In this document: positions 28,114-37,023 of the stretch, piece after piece | How the letters are laid out: each line of letters opens with the position of its first letter | How positions within the stretch are numbered: the first letter of the stretch is position 1 | Assembly (NCBI RefSeq): GCF_000316035.1 | Contig: NZ_ANHX01000007.1 | Span: forward strand, 62,001-126,000 | Reading direction: 5' to 3' | Length of the DNA stretch: 64,000 nucleotides | Origin: Paenibacillus sp. PAMC 26794 | GTDB lineage: Bacteria; Bacillota; Bacilli; Paenibacillales; Paenibacillaceae | Program-made: the position numbers and the translations under genes | The notes under the pieces: generated by a model | Told to the model about the DNA's origin: nothing | The model's database searches: none | The model's input: only the letters and a program-made list of their open reading frames with translations

Positions 28114-29832
28114 ATGTTAGTTACCTTATCGATTCGTAATCTGGCTGTGGTGGAAGAAGTGGATGTTGTATTCCACCCGGGATTCCATGTACTTTCTGGG
28201 GAAACGGGTGCAGGGAAGTCGATTATTATAGATGCACTTGGTTTAATTGCTGGTGGACGCAGTTCAGCAGATCTGATCCGGTACGGTTGTGATAAGGCAG
28301 AGATGGAAGCCCTATTCGAGATGGAGCAAAGTCATCCGGTATGGCTGACGTTGGAGAAGCTGGGTATCCACTGTGAGCCTGAAGAGCATTTGGTTATTCG
28401 ACGTGAGTTGAATACTCAGGGGAAGAGTACGTCCCGCATTAATGGGCAATTGGTCAATCTGACCATGCTGCGGGAAGTAGGCGAGAAGCTGATCAATATT
28501 CATGGACAACATGAACATCAGAGTTTGCTGCGTGCAGAGAGCCATCTGGGCCTTCTCGATACTTATGGCTCGGAAGTAATCGGACCGATCAAAGCGAAGT
28601 ACCAGGAGCGCTACAGCAAGTTTATCACGGCGGAAAAGGAACTGCGTGCGCTTCAGGAGTCTAGTCAGCGTGCATATCAACTCTTGGACATGTATCGCTT
28701 TCAGCTTGAGGAGATCGCAGCAGCAAGCCTTACACGAGGTGAGGATGAATTACTCGGGGAAGAACGGGTCAAACTATCCCATAGTGAGAAAATGATGGAC
28801 AGTGTTGCTGGTGCATATGATCTGCTCAGTGGTCAACGCGGGCTTGAAGCTGTGAGCATTGCTCTTTCAAGAATTGAAGACATTTCTGGATATGATAACA
28901 AAGGACTGCAACCAATCGTAGAGCAGCTGCAATCTGCATTTTATCAATTGGAAGATGCGACATTTCAGTTAAGGGATTACCGGGAGAAGATTGAATTTAA
29001 TCCGGCAAGGCTGGAAGAAGTGGAGCAAAGGCTGAATCTGATTTCTGGCCTCAGACGGAAATACGGGGACAGTGTTGAACTTATTCTGAGTTATTATGAT
29101 CAGATTAGCCATGAAACCGACCAACTGGAGAACAAGGACGAACGGCTGGAGAAATTGCGAGCTGAACGTGACAAAATGCTTAACCTTGTGATGGAGTCTG
29201 CCGAGGAACTCAGCAAGGTTCGCAAACAATGCGCCGAGGAACTTGCTGCACAGGTGGAAAGCGAGCTCAAGGATCTGCAAATGGAGCGGACTACACTGCG
29301 TGTTCAGATAACTCCATTCGAAGATCCGAAGGGCATTGAATGGAATGGACGCCGTATTCGTCTGAATCGTCATGGTGCGGACAACGCGGAATTCCTGATC
29401 TCACCTAACCCGGGTGAGCCATTACGACCACTTGGCAAGATTGCTTCGGGTGGTGAGTTGTCGAGAATGATGCTGGCGATGAAGAGTATCTTTGCGCGAC
29501 ATGACCGGATACCTGTGTTGATTTTTGATGAAGTTGATACCGGAGTTAGCGGTAGAGCAGCTCAATCCATTGCGGAAAAACTGTTCCGCTTGTCTTCGAC
29601 TTGTCAGGTTTTCTCAATAACTCACTTACCACAAGTGGCTTGTATGGCAGATCATCAGTATCTCATTGAGAAACATGTCTACGATGGACGAACGATGACG
29701 CAGGTCGAATCGCTGTCAGACGAAGGCAGAGTGAAGGAATTGGCACGTATGCTGGGCGGCGTGGAAATTACAGAAAAAACGCTGCATCACGCACAGGAAA
29801 TGCTGAATTTGGCGGAAGCCAAAAAAGGGTGA
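28114..29832 (+). CDS. recN: DNA repair protein RecN
   Basis: 572 aa. SMC-like ATPase that organises broken DNA ends. Walker A GETGAGKSIIIDALGLIAGG near the N-terminus, long coiled coil (about residues 150-380), ABC signature GKIASGGELSRMMLAMK and Walker B VLIFDEVDTGVSGRAAQ. Start: GGAGG is 11 bases before the ATG at 28114; an in-frame TTG at 28108 and GTG at 28102 are possible. Between argR and spoIVB, as in B. subtilis. Confidence 0.96.
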   Translation: MLVTLSIRNLAVVEEVDVVFHPGFHVLSGETGAGKSIIIDALGLIAGGRSSADLIRYGCDKAEMEALFEMEQSHPVWLTLEKLGIHCEPEEHLVIRRELNTQGKSTSRINGQLVNLTMLREVGEKLINIHGQHEHQSLLRAESHLGLLDTYGSEVIGPIKAKYQERYSKFITAEKELRALQESSQRAYQLLDMYRFQLEEIAAASLTRGEDELLGEERVKLSHSEKMMDSVAGAYDLLSGQRGLEAVSIALSRIEDISGYDNKGLQPIVEQLQSAFYQLEDATFQLRDYREKIEFNPARLEEVEQRLNLISGLRRKYGDSVELILSYYDQISHETDQLENKDERLEKLRAERDKMLNLVMESAEELSKVRKQCAEELAAQVESELKDLQMERTTLRVQITPFEDPKGIEWNGRRIRLNRHGADNAEFLISPNPGEPLRPLGKIASGGELSRMMLAMKSIFARHDRIPVLIFDEVDTGVSGRAAQSIAEKLFRLSSTCQVFSITHLPQVACMADHQYLIEKHVYDGRTMTQVESLSDEGRVKELARMLGGVEITEKTLHHAQEMLNLAEAKKG

Positions 29833-29952
29833 AACGAACGGCTGGCGTAATGATTGACAGTAATAAAAGCCTGGGGGCGAGGTTATCTTATAGGTACGCA
29901 ATTGGCGACCACCTTTCGTCAAGCGAAAGAAGCAAAGGGAGTGTGACAGCCA

Positions 29953-31281
29953 TTGAATTCCCCCCTCAGGAAGAAATTGCTAGGTCTTTTATTTGCCTTC
30001 TTTCTTTGTGTGATTAGCCAGGCCATTCAGCCTGTGCAAAGTTATGCTTCACTGCCGGATGAATTGCAGGTGTTTGCTGGCAGGCAAGCGGATGTCCGGC
30101 TCGCTGTTCCTGCTGCTTCAAGCGCCGTTGTAGATCGTCCTGATATCGTTGGTTTGGATGATCAGGCAGCGATGCATGTTACAAGGCAACAACCTTTGCA
30201 TCTTCACCCTCAACAGACGGGACATGCCAAATTAACGTTGAAGTTGTGGGGTAAAATTCCGGTCAAAACAGTCCATGTGAATGTGATTCCGGATTTGCGT
30301 GTTGTACCCGGGGGACAAACCATTGGCGTCAAGGTTAAATCGGCAGGCATTCTGGTGGTTGGACATCATCTGGTCCGTACCGGTCAGGATGAGCGTGTAT
30401 CGCCCGGAGAAACAGCGGGCATTAAGCTGGGAGATCTGATTACGCATATGGATGGTAAACGTCTTGATGGCGTGGCAGGTGTCTCCGAAGCCGTTGAACT
30501 CGCAGGTAAAAGTAAAAAAGGTATTGATGTTGTGTTAAAACGTGGTAAGGAAACGGTGAAGACACGATTAACTCCGGCCTATGACTCCGAGGATCAAGCG
30601 TGGAGGCTTGGATTGTACATTCGTGATTCCGCAGCCGGTGTGGGCACACTTACCTTCTATGCTCCCGATCAGGGCGTATACGGCGCACTGGGCCATGTCA
30701 TTACAGATATGAACACACAAACAACTATTGTTGTAGGTAGTGGTCAGATCGTTCAATCCAATGTGACGTCCATTTCTAAAAGCGAGACCGGTGATCCGGG
30801 TGAAAAACGTGCTCATTTCCTCAAGGAAAGCAAAATTTTGGGCAATATTGAACGTAATACGGCTTTTGGCATCTTTGGTAAAATGTCCGGAAATCCTGAG
30901 CACAGTTTGTATTCGAAAGGCATTCCCGTCGCTTTTTCTCATGAAGTAAAGGAAGGACCGGCCGAAATACTTACCGTGGTTGACGGTCAACAAGTTGAAC
31001 GCTTCTCCATTGACATTGTTCATGTGGCAGATCAAACTGAACCAGCAACAAAAGGTCTGGTACTTCGAATTACGGACCCGAAACTGCTGGATAAGACCGG
31101 AGGTATCGTTCAAGGGATGAGTGGCAGCCCCATTGTACAAAATGGTAAGTTGATCGGTGCAGTTACTCATGTATTCGTGAATGATCCAAAATCGGGTTAC
31201 GGTTGCTTCATTGAATGGATGTTACAAGATGCTGGCGTTATGATGAAAAAGGAAAACGATAAGAACCTCAAGGCTGGTTAA
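29953..31281 (+). CDS. spoIVB: SpoIVB serine peptidase (S55 family)
   Basis: 442 aa. Forespore protease that cleaves SpoIVFA and so triggers pro-sigma-K processing. N-terminal membrane signal, PDZ domain (GIKLGDLITHMDGKRLDGVA, about residues 155-200), and S55 protease domain with catalytic His in GALGHVITDMNT and Ser in QGMSGSPIVQNGKLIGAVTH. TTG start ten bases after GGGAG. Sits directly before spo0A, the standard order. Confidence 0.96.
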   Translation: MNSPLRKKLLGLLFAFFLCVISQAIQPVQSYASLPDELQVFAGRQADVRLAVPAASSAVVDRPDIVGLDDQAAMHVTRQQPLHLHPQQTGHAKLTLKLWGKIPVKTVHVNVIPDLRVVPGGQTIGVKVKSAGILVVGHHLVRTGQDERVSPGETAGIKLGDLITHMDGKRLDGVAGVSEAVELAGKSKKGIDVVLKRGKETVKTRLTPAYDSEDQAWRLGLYIRDSAAGVGTLTFYAPDQGVYGALGHVITDMNTQTTIVVGSGQIVQSNVTSISKSETGDPGEKRAHFLKESKILGNIERNTAFGIFGKMSGNPEHSLYSKGIPVAFSHEVKEGPAEILTVVDGQQVERFSIDIVHVADQTEPATKGLVLRITDPKLLDKTGGIVQGMSGSPIVQNGKLIGAVTHVFVNDPKSGYGCFIEWMLQDAGVMMKKENDKNLKAG

Positions 31282-31303
31282 ACAGCCCTGAGGTTCTTTT
31301 TTG
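31261..31303 (+). terminator. Terminator overlapping the spoIVB stop
   Basis: AAGAACCTCAAGGCTG and CAGCCCTGAGGTTCTT form a 16-base stem with TTTTTT after it. The spoIVB TAA is in the loop, and the T-run merges into the first 0A-box of spo0A. Confidence 0.85.
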
Positions 31304-31421
31304 TCGAAAGCAAACATAATATATCGGATAATGAAATAAATTATTTATTATATAGGATCAAGAAAAAAAAATAAAGAAAAATAATTTTCGACAGGAGGAA
31401 TTTAACTCGCTGTGTCGAAAA
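31300..31421 (+). promoter_or_regulatory. spo0A control region: three 0A-box-like sites and a candidate sigma-H promoter
   Basis: TTTGTCGAA (31300-31308), TTTTCGACA (31385-31393, inverted) and TGTCGAAAA (31413-31421) match the Spo0A-binding core TGTCGAA. AGGAATT followed 13 bases later by CGAAAATT resembles a sigma-H promoter and overlaps the last box. This is the layout expected for Spo0A feedback on its own gene, as known in B. subtilis. Confidence 0.65.
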
Positions 31422-31476
31422 TTAAACGTGTAAGGAAATGTACGAAACGATGTTTAATTTAAAGGAGGATACCGTT

Positions 31477-32283
31477 TTGCAAAAAATTGAGGTATTGCTG
31501 GCCGATGATAATCGTGAATTTACGAATTTGCTTGCCGAATATATATCTGAGCAGGAAGATATGGAAGTAACCGGTATTGCATACAATGGAGAAGAAGTAC
31601 TGCAATTGCTGGAGCAAACTCGCGATGTGCCGGATGTATTGATTCTGGATATTATCATGCCTCACCTGGACGGACTGGGTGTGCTTGAGCGCTTGCGCGA
31701 CCTGAACCTGTCTCCACAGCCTAAAGTCATTATGCTTACGGCATTCGGACAAGAGAATATCACACAGCGTGCCGTGCAACTCGGAGCTTCTTATTACATT
31801 CTCAAGCCGTTTGACATGGAAGTGCTTGCGAATCGTGTGCGTCAACTGGTGGGAACACAGACCGCGATGTCCACAAGCAGTGGATCATCCATGTTCATGA
31901 AATCCAATGTTGTGCCAATGGGCAAACACAAAAATCTGGATGCAAATATTACGTCCATCATACATGAAATCGGCGTTCCTGCGCATATTAAAGGATATCA
32001 GTATTTGCGCGAAGCGATTACGATGGTGTATAACAATATCGAAATTTTGGGAGCCATCACCAAAACACTGTATCCGGCGATTGCCGAAAAATTCAAAACC
32101 ACGCCGTCCCGCGTCGAACGTGCCATCCGGCATGCGATTGAAGTGGCATGGACTCGTGGTAACATCGACAGCATCAGCCACTTGTTTGGCTACACGATCA
32201 ACATCAGCAAGTCTAAGCCAACAAATAGCGAGTTCATCGCGATGGTTGCTGACAAGCTGAGAATTGAGCACAAGGTAAGCTGA
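31477..32283 (+). CDS. spo0A: Sporulation master regulator Spo0A
   Basis: 268 aa from the TTG at 31477, eight bases after AAAGGAGG. Receiver domain with acidic pair LLADDNREF, phospho-aspartate in [12 protein letters not shown] and conserved lysine in YILKPFD; C-terminal DNA-binding domain with the sigma-A contact helix and recognition helix ([17 protein letters not shown]). Phosphorylated by the phosphorelay, it binds 0A boxes and commits the cell to sporulation. Upstream in-frame residues lie before the ribosome site and were excluded. Confidence 0.97.
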   Translation: MQKIEVLLADDNREFTNLLAEYISEQEDMEVTGIAYNGEEVLQLLEQTRDVPDVLILDIIMPHLDGLGVLERLRDLNLSPQPKVIMLTAFGQENITQRAVQLGASYYILKPFDMEVLANRVRQLVGTQTAMSTSSGSSMFMKSNVVPMGKHKNLDANITSIIHEIGVPAHIKGYQYLREAITMVYNNIEILGAITKTLYPAIAEKFKTTPSRVERAIRHAIEVAWTRGNIDSISHLFGYTINISKSKPTNSEFIAMVADKLRIEHKVS

Positions 32284-32716
32284 AAGGGTCAGGAGTAGTG
32301 AGCTGGCAAGTATAGTTTGGATTCAGATTAGATTCTTAGATTCTAGCCAAATGGTTTTTGGCGGTCTATATCTGAATTCGTTCATTTCAGGTCCATAAAC
32401 TTCTGTGAATTATGCCAACGAATACCGTCATTTATTGGATTAAAGATATCCAGTAAATGACGGTATTTTTGCATAACGAAATAACACAGAACATGATGAT
32501 GAAATTTAGTTTTGCATGATTGTTTCTGAATTTTGAGATCAAGTATTAAAGTAAGCTCCCTATAGCAAAATTCAGATAAAAATTATCTTTCATAAACTTT
32601 TACCCTCAGTTAACGCTTTTTCAAGTAGAAAGTGGTACGATGTGACCATTGACAAAGACCTACATATATATTTGAAAAGTTCGGATTAGATGCTACGAAC
32701 AGAGGAGTAGAATAGT
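32284..32716 (+). other. 433-base gap after spo0A
   Basis: Holds the spo0A terminator at 32421-32470 and AT-rich DNA upstream of the GGDEF gene. No ORF with a ribosome site, RNA gene or repeat was recognised. Confidence 0.6.
32421..32470 (+). terminator. Terminator after spo0A
   Basis: AATACCGTCATTTATTGGAT (32421-32440) pairs with ATCCAGTAAATGACGGTATT (32448-32467), about 19 of 20 pairs including G-T, followed by TTT. Confidence 0.85.
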
Positions 32717-33673
32717 ATGTTTACGCAAATAGGCGAGATTGCTGAACCAATTCCTGTAGTACAATCTGATACAAAATGTGATATCGTCTATCATCTTTTC
32801 AAGTCCAATCCTAGTCTGGAAGGTATAGCTGTTATGGGGGAGAAGGGGGTGTCATTAATGATGCGGCCCCGATTCTTTCAGCAGATTGGCACCCAGTATG
32901 GCTATAATCTGTATATGGGACGTCCTGTAGAACTGGTAATGAACACGCAGGCACTGGTCGTGGATTATTCGGAACAGATTACAGATGTCAGTGTTCTAGC
33001 CATGGACCGAGATGAAGGGGAAATATATGATCTTGTGTTGGTCACGTCAGTGGAAAGTTTCTTTGGAGCTGTGAGTATTCGACGTTTGCTACTCGCAGTT
33101 GCTGATGTACGGGCTGAAATGGCGATTTTTATGAACCCGCTGACTGGTCTTCCAGGTAATCATATCATAGATGAAAGGCTGTCTCAGGCTCTTCAGATGG
33201 ACCATTTTAGCGTACTGTACGTTGATCTCGATCAATTCAAATCCTACAATGATAGCTACGGCTTCAAAATGGGGGATCAGCTTATTCAGGCGACAGCTAA
33301 CTTGCTTCGCAAGCTATTTGTTCTCCCTGAAGCCTTTCTTGGACATATCGGTGGTGATGATTTTATTACAATCCTGAATCACCATGATTACAAACATATT
33401 AGTGAGGAAGTCATCTCAGGTTTTGAGAAAATGAAAAAGACATTTTACAACGAACATGATTGGCATCATCAATATGTTCTGGGGGAAGGACGTTCCGGGC
33501 TAAATCGGCCCATTCCTCTTGTGTCGGTATCCATCGCCGTTGTAACCAATAGCAAGCGAAAATATGAAAACATAGATCAGATAATTGATGAGGCCACACG
33601 CATCAAAAAAGTTTGTAAAGCGATTGCTGGCAGTATCATCTGTGCAAATGATACCGCCAGTACTCTGTGCTAG
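32717..33673 (+). CDS. GGDEF-domain protein with N-terminal CBS-like region
   Basis: 318 aa. Residues about 1-145 look like a CBS-type or related sensor region (IAEPIPVVQSDTKCDIVYHLF). Residues about 145-315 are a GGDEF domain: PLTGLPGNHIIDERL, VDLDQFKSYNDSYGFKMGD and the signature GHIGGDDFITIL. The motif reads GGDDF in place of GGDEF or GGEEF, so diguanylate cyclase activity is uncertain; it could bind c-di-GMP or GTP instead. Monocistronic, with a downstream hairpin. Confidence 0.8.
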   Translation: MFTQIGEIAEPIPVVQSDTKCDIVYHLFKSNPSLEGIAVMGEKGVSLMMRPRFFQQIGTQYGYNLYMGRPVELVMNTQALVVDYSEQITDVSVLAMDRDEGEIYDLVLVTSVESFFGAVSIRRLLLAVADVRAEMAIFMNPLTGLPGNHIIDERLSQALQMDHFSVLYVDLDQFKSYNDSYGFKMGDQLIQATANLLRKLFVLPEAFLGHIGGDDFITILNHHDYKHISEEVISGFEKMKKTFYNEHDWHHQYVLGEGRSGLNRPIPLVSVSIAVVTNSKRKYENIDQIIDEATRIKKVCKAIAGSIICANDTASTLC

Positions 33674-33723
33674 AGATAAGAAATACTCATAGTAGCTACA
33701 ACTACTAACGTTAAAGATACAAG

Positions 33724-33769
33724 AAAAACCGCTACTTATCAGGAGTTAGTCACCTGTAATAGCGGTTTA
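33724..33769. terminator. Hairpin terminator after the GGDEF gene
   Basis: AAAAACCGCTACTTATCAGG pairs imperfectly with CCTGTAATAGCGGTTT. It lies between convergent genes and may serve both. Confidence 0.6.
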
Positions 33770-33858
33770 TCTATTATGTGATGCGAGTCAAGTGCTGTGT
33801 TGCGAAAACACTTCAACCTCATTATGTATACATATAAGTATGTTAGAGCAAAGGGTAC

Positions 33859-34662
33859 TCAGATTCGAATATCGACGGATGGATATGAAGCAGCAGGAGA
33901 TGTAGAAGCCGTAGTTTGCGGACCATTTCCTGATTCCTGATCTGTGGTTCCGCCATCTGATGGGTGCTCCTTACTTCCCGTTTTCTTTCCTTCATTTACT
34001 TCCTGATCTTCTTCTCCAGATGTTGCAGAGATAGGTGGTTGTACTCCCTTTTTAGGTGCGGGCTGATGGATCTCTTCCACCAGTTCCCCAATCTTCTGAT
34101 TGACCTTGTTTAACTGGGAGTTGATGTCCTGAACAACCTCTCGCTTTGCCTGAAAGACAGTGCGCTCTGAGTTTTCCAGCATCATTGATTTGCCTATATC
34201 TTTGTCTGCATTGATCTCCAGAACAAGTCGGTCGAAGCGGGTCTCTCCTTCGGTAGTCTGAATGGAGCCCTGCATGCGATCCCGCAAACCGACCAGCTTA
34301 CCCAATTGATCATAAGTCTGACTATGTTTAATTAGATGATCCAGTGAAGGGGCTTGTGCCTCGTCGGTTGGTTTGGGTTGTTGCTGTTGAGCCTTTTCGG
34401 GCTGTCTTAATTTGTTCTTTTCTTGCAATTCTTCAGCTTTAATTTGGGCAATCTGACTGTCGATCTGGGAAATGGAGCTTGTTAGGGATTTGATTCGCTG
34501 AGCTTTGGTTTTGGTATCCAACTCGTCATTGGTTTTTACACCTTGCATTTCTTCATTGAGCCGGATCTTCTGCTGCATGAGTCCCTGAATTTCTTTATCC
34601 CGACTGGAGACTTGATTCCCGGGAGTGAAACTGCTTTTGGTTGCAGATGAGATTGAATTCAT
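33859..34662 (-). CDS. Hypothetical coiled-coil protein, FlxA-like
   Basis: 267 aa from the ATG at 34662, which has AAGGAG ten bases upstream (a start ten codons earlier lacks one). Two predicted coiled coils (about residues 20-80 and 115-190) with the heptad-like [17 protein letters not shown], split by a Gln/Pro stretch and followed by a low-complexity Ser/Thr/Gly tail. Resembles FlxA-like proteins in pattern only. No signal peptide or catalytic motif. Confidence 0.6.
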   Translation of the reverse strand: MNSISSATKSSFTPGNQVSSRDKEIQGLMQQKIRLNEEMQGVKTNDELDTKTKAQRIKSLTSSISQIDSQIAQIKAEELQEKNKLRQPEKAQQQQPKPTDEAQAPSLDHLIKHSQTYDQLGKLVGLRDRMQGSIQTTEGETRFDRLVLEINADKDIGKSMMLENSERTVFQAKREVVQDINSQLNKVNQKIGELVEEIHQPAPKKGVQPPISATSGEEDQEVNEGKKTGSKEHPSDGGTTDQESGNGPQTTASTSPAASYPSVDIRI

Positions 34663-34798
34663 ATCCTCTGTTCTCCTTCTACTCTTTATCATGGTTCTAT
34701 TTACATATATCGGATGTTAAGAGAAGGATTTGAATAGCTCTTTTTTCTTCTAAATGATTCATTTACATCGGTTGTATTGCGTACTTTATCATAATAAT

Positions 34799-34813
34799 TG
34801 ATAATGGTTATCA
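34799..34813 (+). promoter_or_regulatory. Fur box upstream of first AraC/binding-protein ORF
   Basis: TGATAATGGTTATCA differs at one base from the Bacillus 7-1-7 Fur consensus TGATAATNATTATCA, 54 bases before the start at 34867. Confidence 0.75.
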
Positions 34814-34866
34814 ATAAGTGAGTAGAGTACAGACACAAACTATGTATACGGAGATGGGTTAGCAAA

Positions 34867-36828
34867 ATGTGGAATGATTATTATATCCTCTGGAACTATG
34901 CTGCGGTGAGTATAACAGATATCCGTTACATGGAATTAGAGGCATATGAAGAGATGAAATACAAATTTCCGACAAGTACCTTTGTACTCACCATTCAGGG
35001 TGACGCTGGAGTTACGATTGACAATCAAACGTATGAAGTGAGTCGCTTTTATGTTTTCCATGGGGGAAAAGGGAGTAAGTTGGTGATTCAAGCAGGCGAA
35101 TCCGGATTACGCTTATATTACTTGATGTACAAAGCAAACCTGCCTAGTGGAGGAAGAAACGATCTGGGAAGGTTAATGGAGCGAATCAATCCGTTCCAAA
35201 TGAACTATGGCTTTACCCCCGATACGCCAACCATTCTATATGAGCAATTGAAAAAGATGCACTTTTTGTGGGATCAAAAGAACCCTATTCAGCACTTTCA
35301 GGCCAAGAGTTTGTTCTATGCATTTGTGGAGCAGGTCTCATCACAGATTCCTCGTGTATCCAATCGCTATCCGAGTATTGTGGATCAGGTCAGCGAAGTC
35401 ATTGAAATTATAGAGTCTTCATACACCGAGCCGCTTACGCTGCATGCTTTGGCAGAAATGATCGGCTCCAGCCCAAGAAGTTTGTCACGCAAGTTCAAGC
35501 AGTCGACTGGAACCAGTCCCATCGATTATTTGATTCAGTTTCGTTTGTTCAAAGCCAAAGAGATGTTGCTGCAAACGGATGCCACGTTGGATGAGATCGC
35601 TGTAGGAATCGGTTATCCGGATGGATATTATTTGGGACGTATGTTCAAGAAACATACAGGTCTTTCTCCTCTGCAATTTAAAGAAAAGACCTCAGCCCCC
35701 CTATATTGGCCTGATCTGACATCAGGTGTGGCGCGAAATGACATTTTCAGAGGTGGAAGTGGAAGGTATGTTTATACTGATGGTGATAATCATTATCAAT
35801 ATAAGCATGGAGGGTCAAACAATATGAACAGACAGACAAGAACGGGAATGCTGCTTAGTATTTTATTAAGTCTTACGTTACTGCTAAGTGCCTGCTCAAC
35901 AGGTGTTGCCAGTAATTCAAGCGGGGATGCATCCGGAAGCAATAATACGTCAAGTTCCACGAAGACAGTAACAGCGGAGAATCAAAGCAAATCATCGGAA
36001 CCCCGCACAGTCTCAACGGTTAAGGGAGATATTACAATCCCGGCTGAACCTAAACGGATTGTGGTTGACTTGTATCTGGGAAGTCTGATCGCCCTGGGGA
36101 TCAAACCTGTGGGTACACCCGAGATGAACCTCAAGAATCCTTATTTTATCGAATCACTTGAGGGTGTGCAAAATATTGGTGAATATGAAACCATTTCTCT
36201 CGAAAAGGTGTTGGAACTTGAACCGGATCTCATTGTGACAGGTAATCCTGATTTATTTGATTCCTTTAGCAAAATTGCACCTACCCTGGTTGTTCCATAT
36301 GGCGAATTGAAAAACACCCATGAAGAGATTGCCTACTTTGGAGAAGTGCTGAATAAAGAAAAAGAATCCGAGGCATGGTTAGCTGATTATGACGCAAGAA
36401 TTGCAGATGCCAAGAAACGTGTTGGTGAGGCGATTGATCCAGCAGCCGAGGTGTCGGTCATGCAGTTTTATGATAAAGGACCGTTGGCCTTTGGTGATAA
36501 TTTTGGTCGGGGAGGTCAGGCAGTCTACAGCGCGCTTGGCTTGAATCCTCCTGCAGATAAAAAAGAGATTTTAATGAAGGACCAACTGGTTGAAGTTTCA
36601 TCGGAAGCGATTCCTGAGTTTGCCAGAGATTACATTATTCTAACAGCGGACAATCTGACCCTGGAAGAGTTGAAATCGAAACCGGTCTGGAGTTCACTGG
36701 ATGCGGTTAAAAATGATCGTGTGTTTATCTGGAGCCCGGATCGTTCATGGTACTTTGACCCGATTGCAACATTGGATCAAACAGAGGAATTGGCCGCGTG
36801 GTTTACGAAGATCTCTGAACCAAAATAA
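34867..36828 (+). CDS. AraC-family regulator fused in frame to siderophore-binding lipoprotein (paralogue 1)
   Basis: 653 aa open frame. Residues about 1-110: cupin-like AraC sensor domain. About 165-275: two helix-turn-helix motifs (LTLHALAEMIGSSPRSLSRK, DEIAVGIGYPDGYYLGRMFK). About 276-319: linker encoded by a perfect Fur box. From residue 320: lipoprotein signal with lipobox LLSAC, a Ser/Asn-rich tether, and a siderophore-type periplasmic binding domain (RTVSTVKGDITIPAEPKRIV ... LELEPDLIVTG). No stop separates the two halves. B. subtilis Btr also joins AraC to a binding domain, but without a signal peptide. May be a membrane-spanning sensor, two nested products, or both. Confidence 0.75.
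   Translation: MWNDYYILWNYAAVSITDIRYMELEAYEEMKYKFPTSTFVLTIQGDAGVTIDNQTYEVSRFYVFHGGKGSKLVIQAGESGLRLYYLMYKANLPSGGRNDLGRLMERINPFQMNYGFTPDTPTILYEQLKKMHFLWDQKNPIQHFQAKSLFYAFVEQVSSQIPRVSNRYPSIVDQVSEVIEIIESSYTEPLTLHALAEMIGSSPRSLSRKFKQSTGTSPIDYLIQFRLFKAKEMLLQTDATLDEIAVGIGYPDGYYLGRMFKKHTGLSPLQFKEKTSAPLYWPDLTSGVARNDIFRGGSGRYVYTDGDNHYQYKHGGSNNMNRQTRTGMLLSILLSLTLLLSACSTGVASNSSGDASGSNNTSSSTKTVTAENQSKSSEPRTVSTVKGDITIPAEPKRIVVDLYLGSLIALGIKPVGTPEMNLKNPYFIESLEGVQNIGEYETISLEKVLELEPDLIVTGNPDLFDSFSKIAPTLVVPYGELKNTHEEIAYFGEVLNKEKESEAWLADYDARIADAKKRVGEAIDPAAEVSVMQFYDKGPLAFGDNFGRGGQAVYSALGLNPPADKKEILMKDQLVEVSSEAIPEFARDYIILTADNLTLEELKSKPVWSSLDAVKNDRVFIWSPDRSWYFDPIATLDQTEELAAWFTKISEPK
35784..35798 (+). promoter_or_regulatory. 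Perfect Fur box inside the first fused ORF
   Basis: TGATAATCATTATCA matches the 7-1-7 consensus exactly. It lies 25 bases before an in-frame ATG at 35824 that has AGGG upstream and begins a lipoprotein signal. CTGATG and TATAAG flank it at 17-base spacing, a weak promoter. Confidence 0.85.
35824..36828 (+). CDS. Nested start: siderophore-binding lipoprotein alone (paralogue 1)
   Basis: 334 aa from the in-frame ATG. Signal peptide MNRQTRTGMLLSILLSLTLL with LSAC lipobox, then an FhuD/FeuA-like binding domain with two lobes. GGAGGG is ten bases upstream and a perfect Fur box just before that, so a free lipoprotein is likely made under iron starvation. No permease or ATPase genes are nearby; it would have to use a transporter encoded elsewhere. 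Confidence 0.7.
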   Translation: MNRQTRTGMLLSILLSLTLLLSACSTGVASNSSGDASGSNNTSSSTKTVTAENQSKSSEPRTVSTVKGDITIPAEPKRIVVDLYLGSLIALGIKPVGTPEMNLKNPYFIESLEGVQNIGEYETISLEKVLELEPDLIVTGNPDLFDSFSKIAPTLVVPYGELKNTHEEIAYFGEVLNKEKESEAWLADYDARIADAKKRVGEAIDPAAEVSVMQFYDKGPLAFGDNFGRGGQAVYSALGLNPPADKKEILMKDQLVEVSSEAIPEFARDYIILTADNLTLEELKSKPVWSSLDAVKNDRVFIWSPDRSWYFDPIATLDQTEELAAWFTKISEPK

Positions 36829-36885
36829 GTCTAACAAGTGATGGATGAGATGAAATCCAATTCCACTCTAAATTTCAGTTGATAA

Positions 36886-36900
36886 TGAAAATTATTATCA
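36886..36900 (+). promoter_or_regulatory. Fur box upstream of second AraC/binding-protein ORF
   Basis: TGAAAATTATTATCA has one mismatch to TGATAATNATTATCA; an overlapping TGATAAT lies just upstream at 36880. Confidence 0.7.
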
Positions 36901-37023
36901 TCTATAATAAAAGGAATATTAGTGAACCTCTGCTACGCATATGTTATAAGGATTTGCGGCAGAATGATGACCTTTACCTTGTAAGGTCTTTGTTACGGGT
37001 GTGCTGGGATTGGAGAGTATTCG

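Noticed and set aside
29833..29952. Sigma-G promoter before spoIVB
   Set aside because: Expected from B. subtilis, but no convincing -35/-10 pair was found by eye in the 120-base gap.
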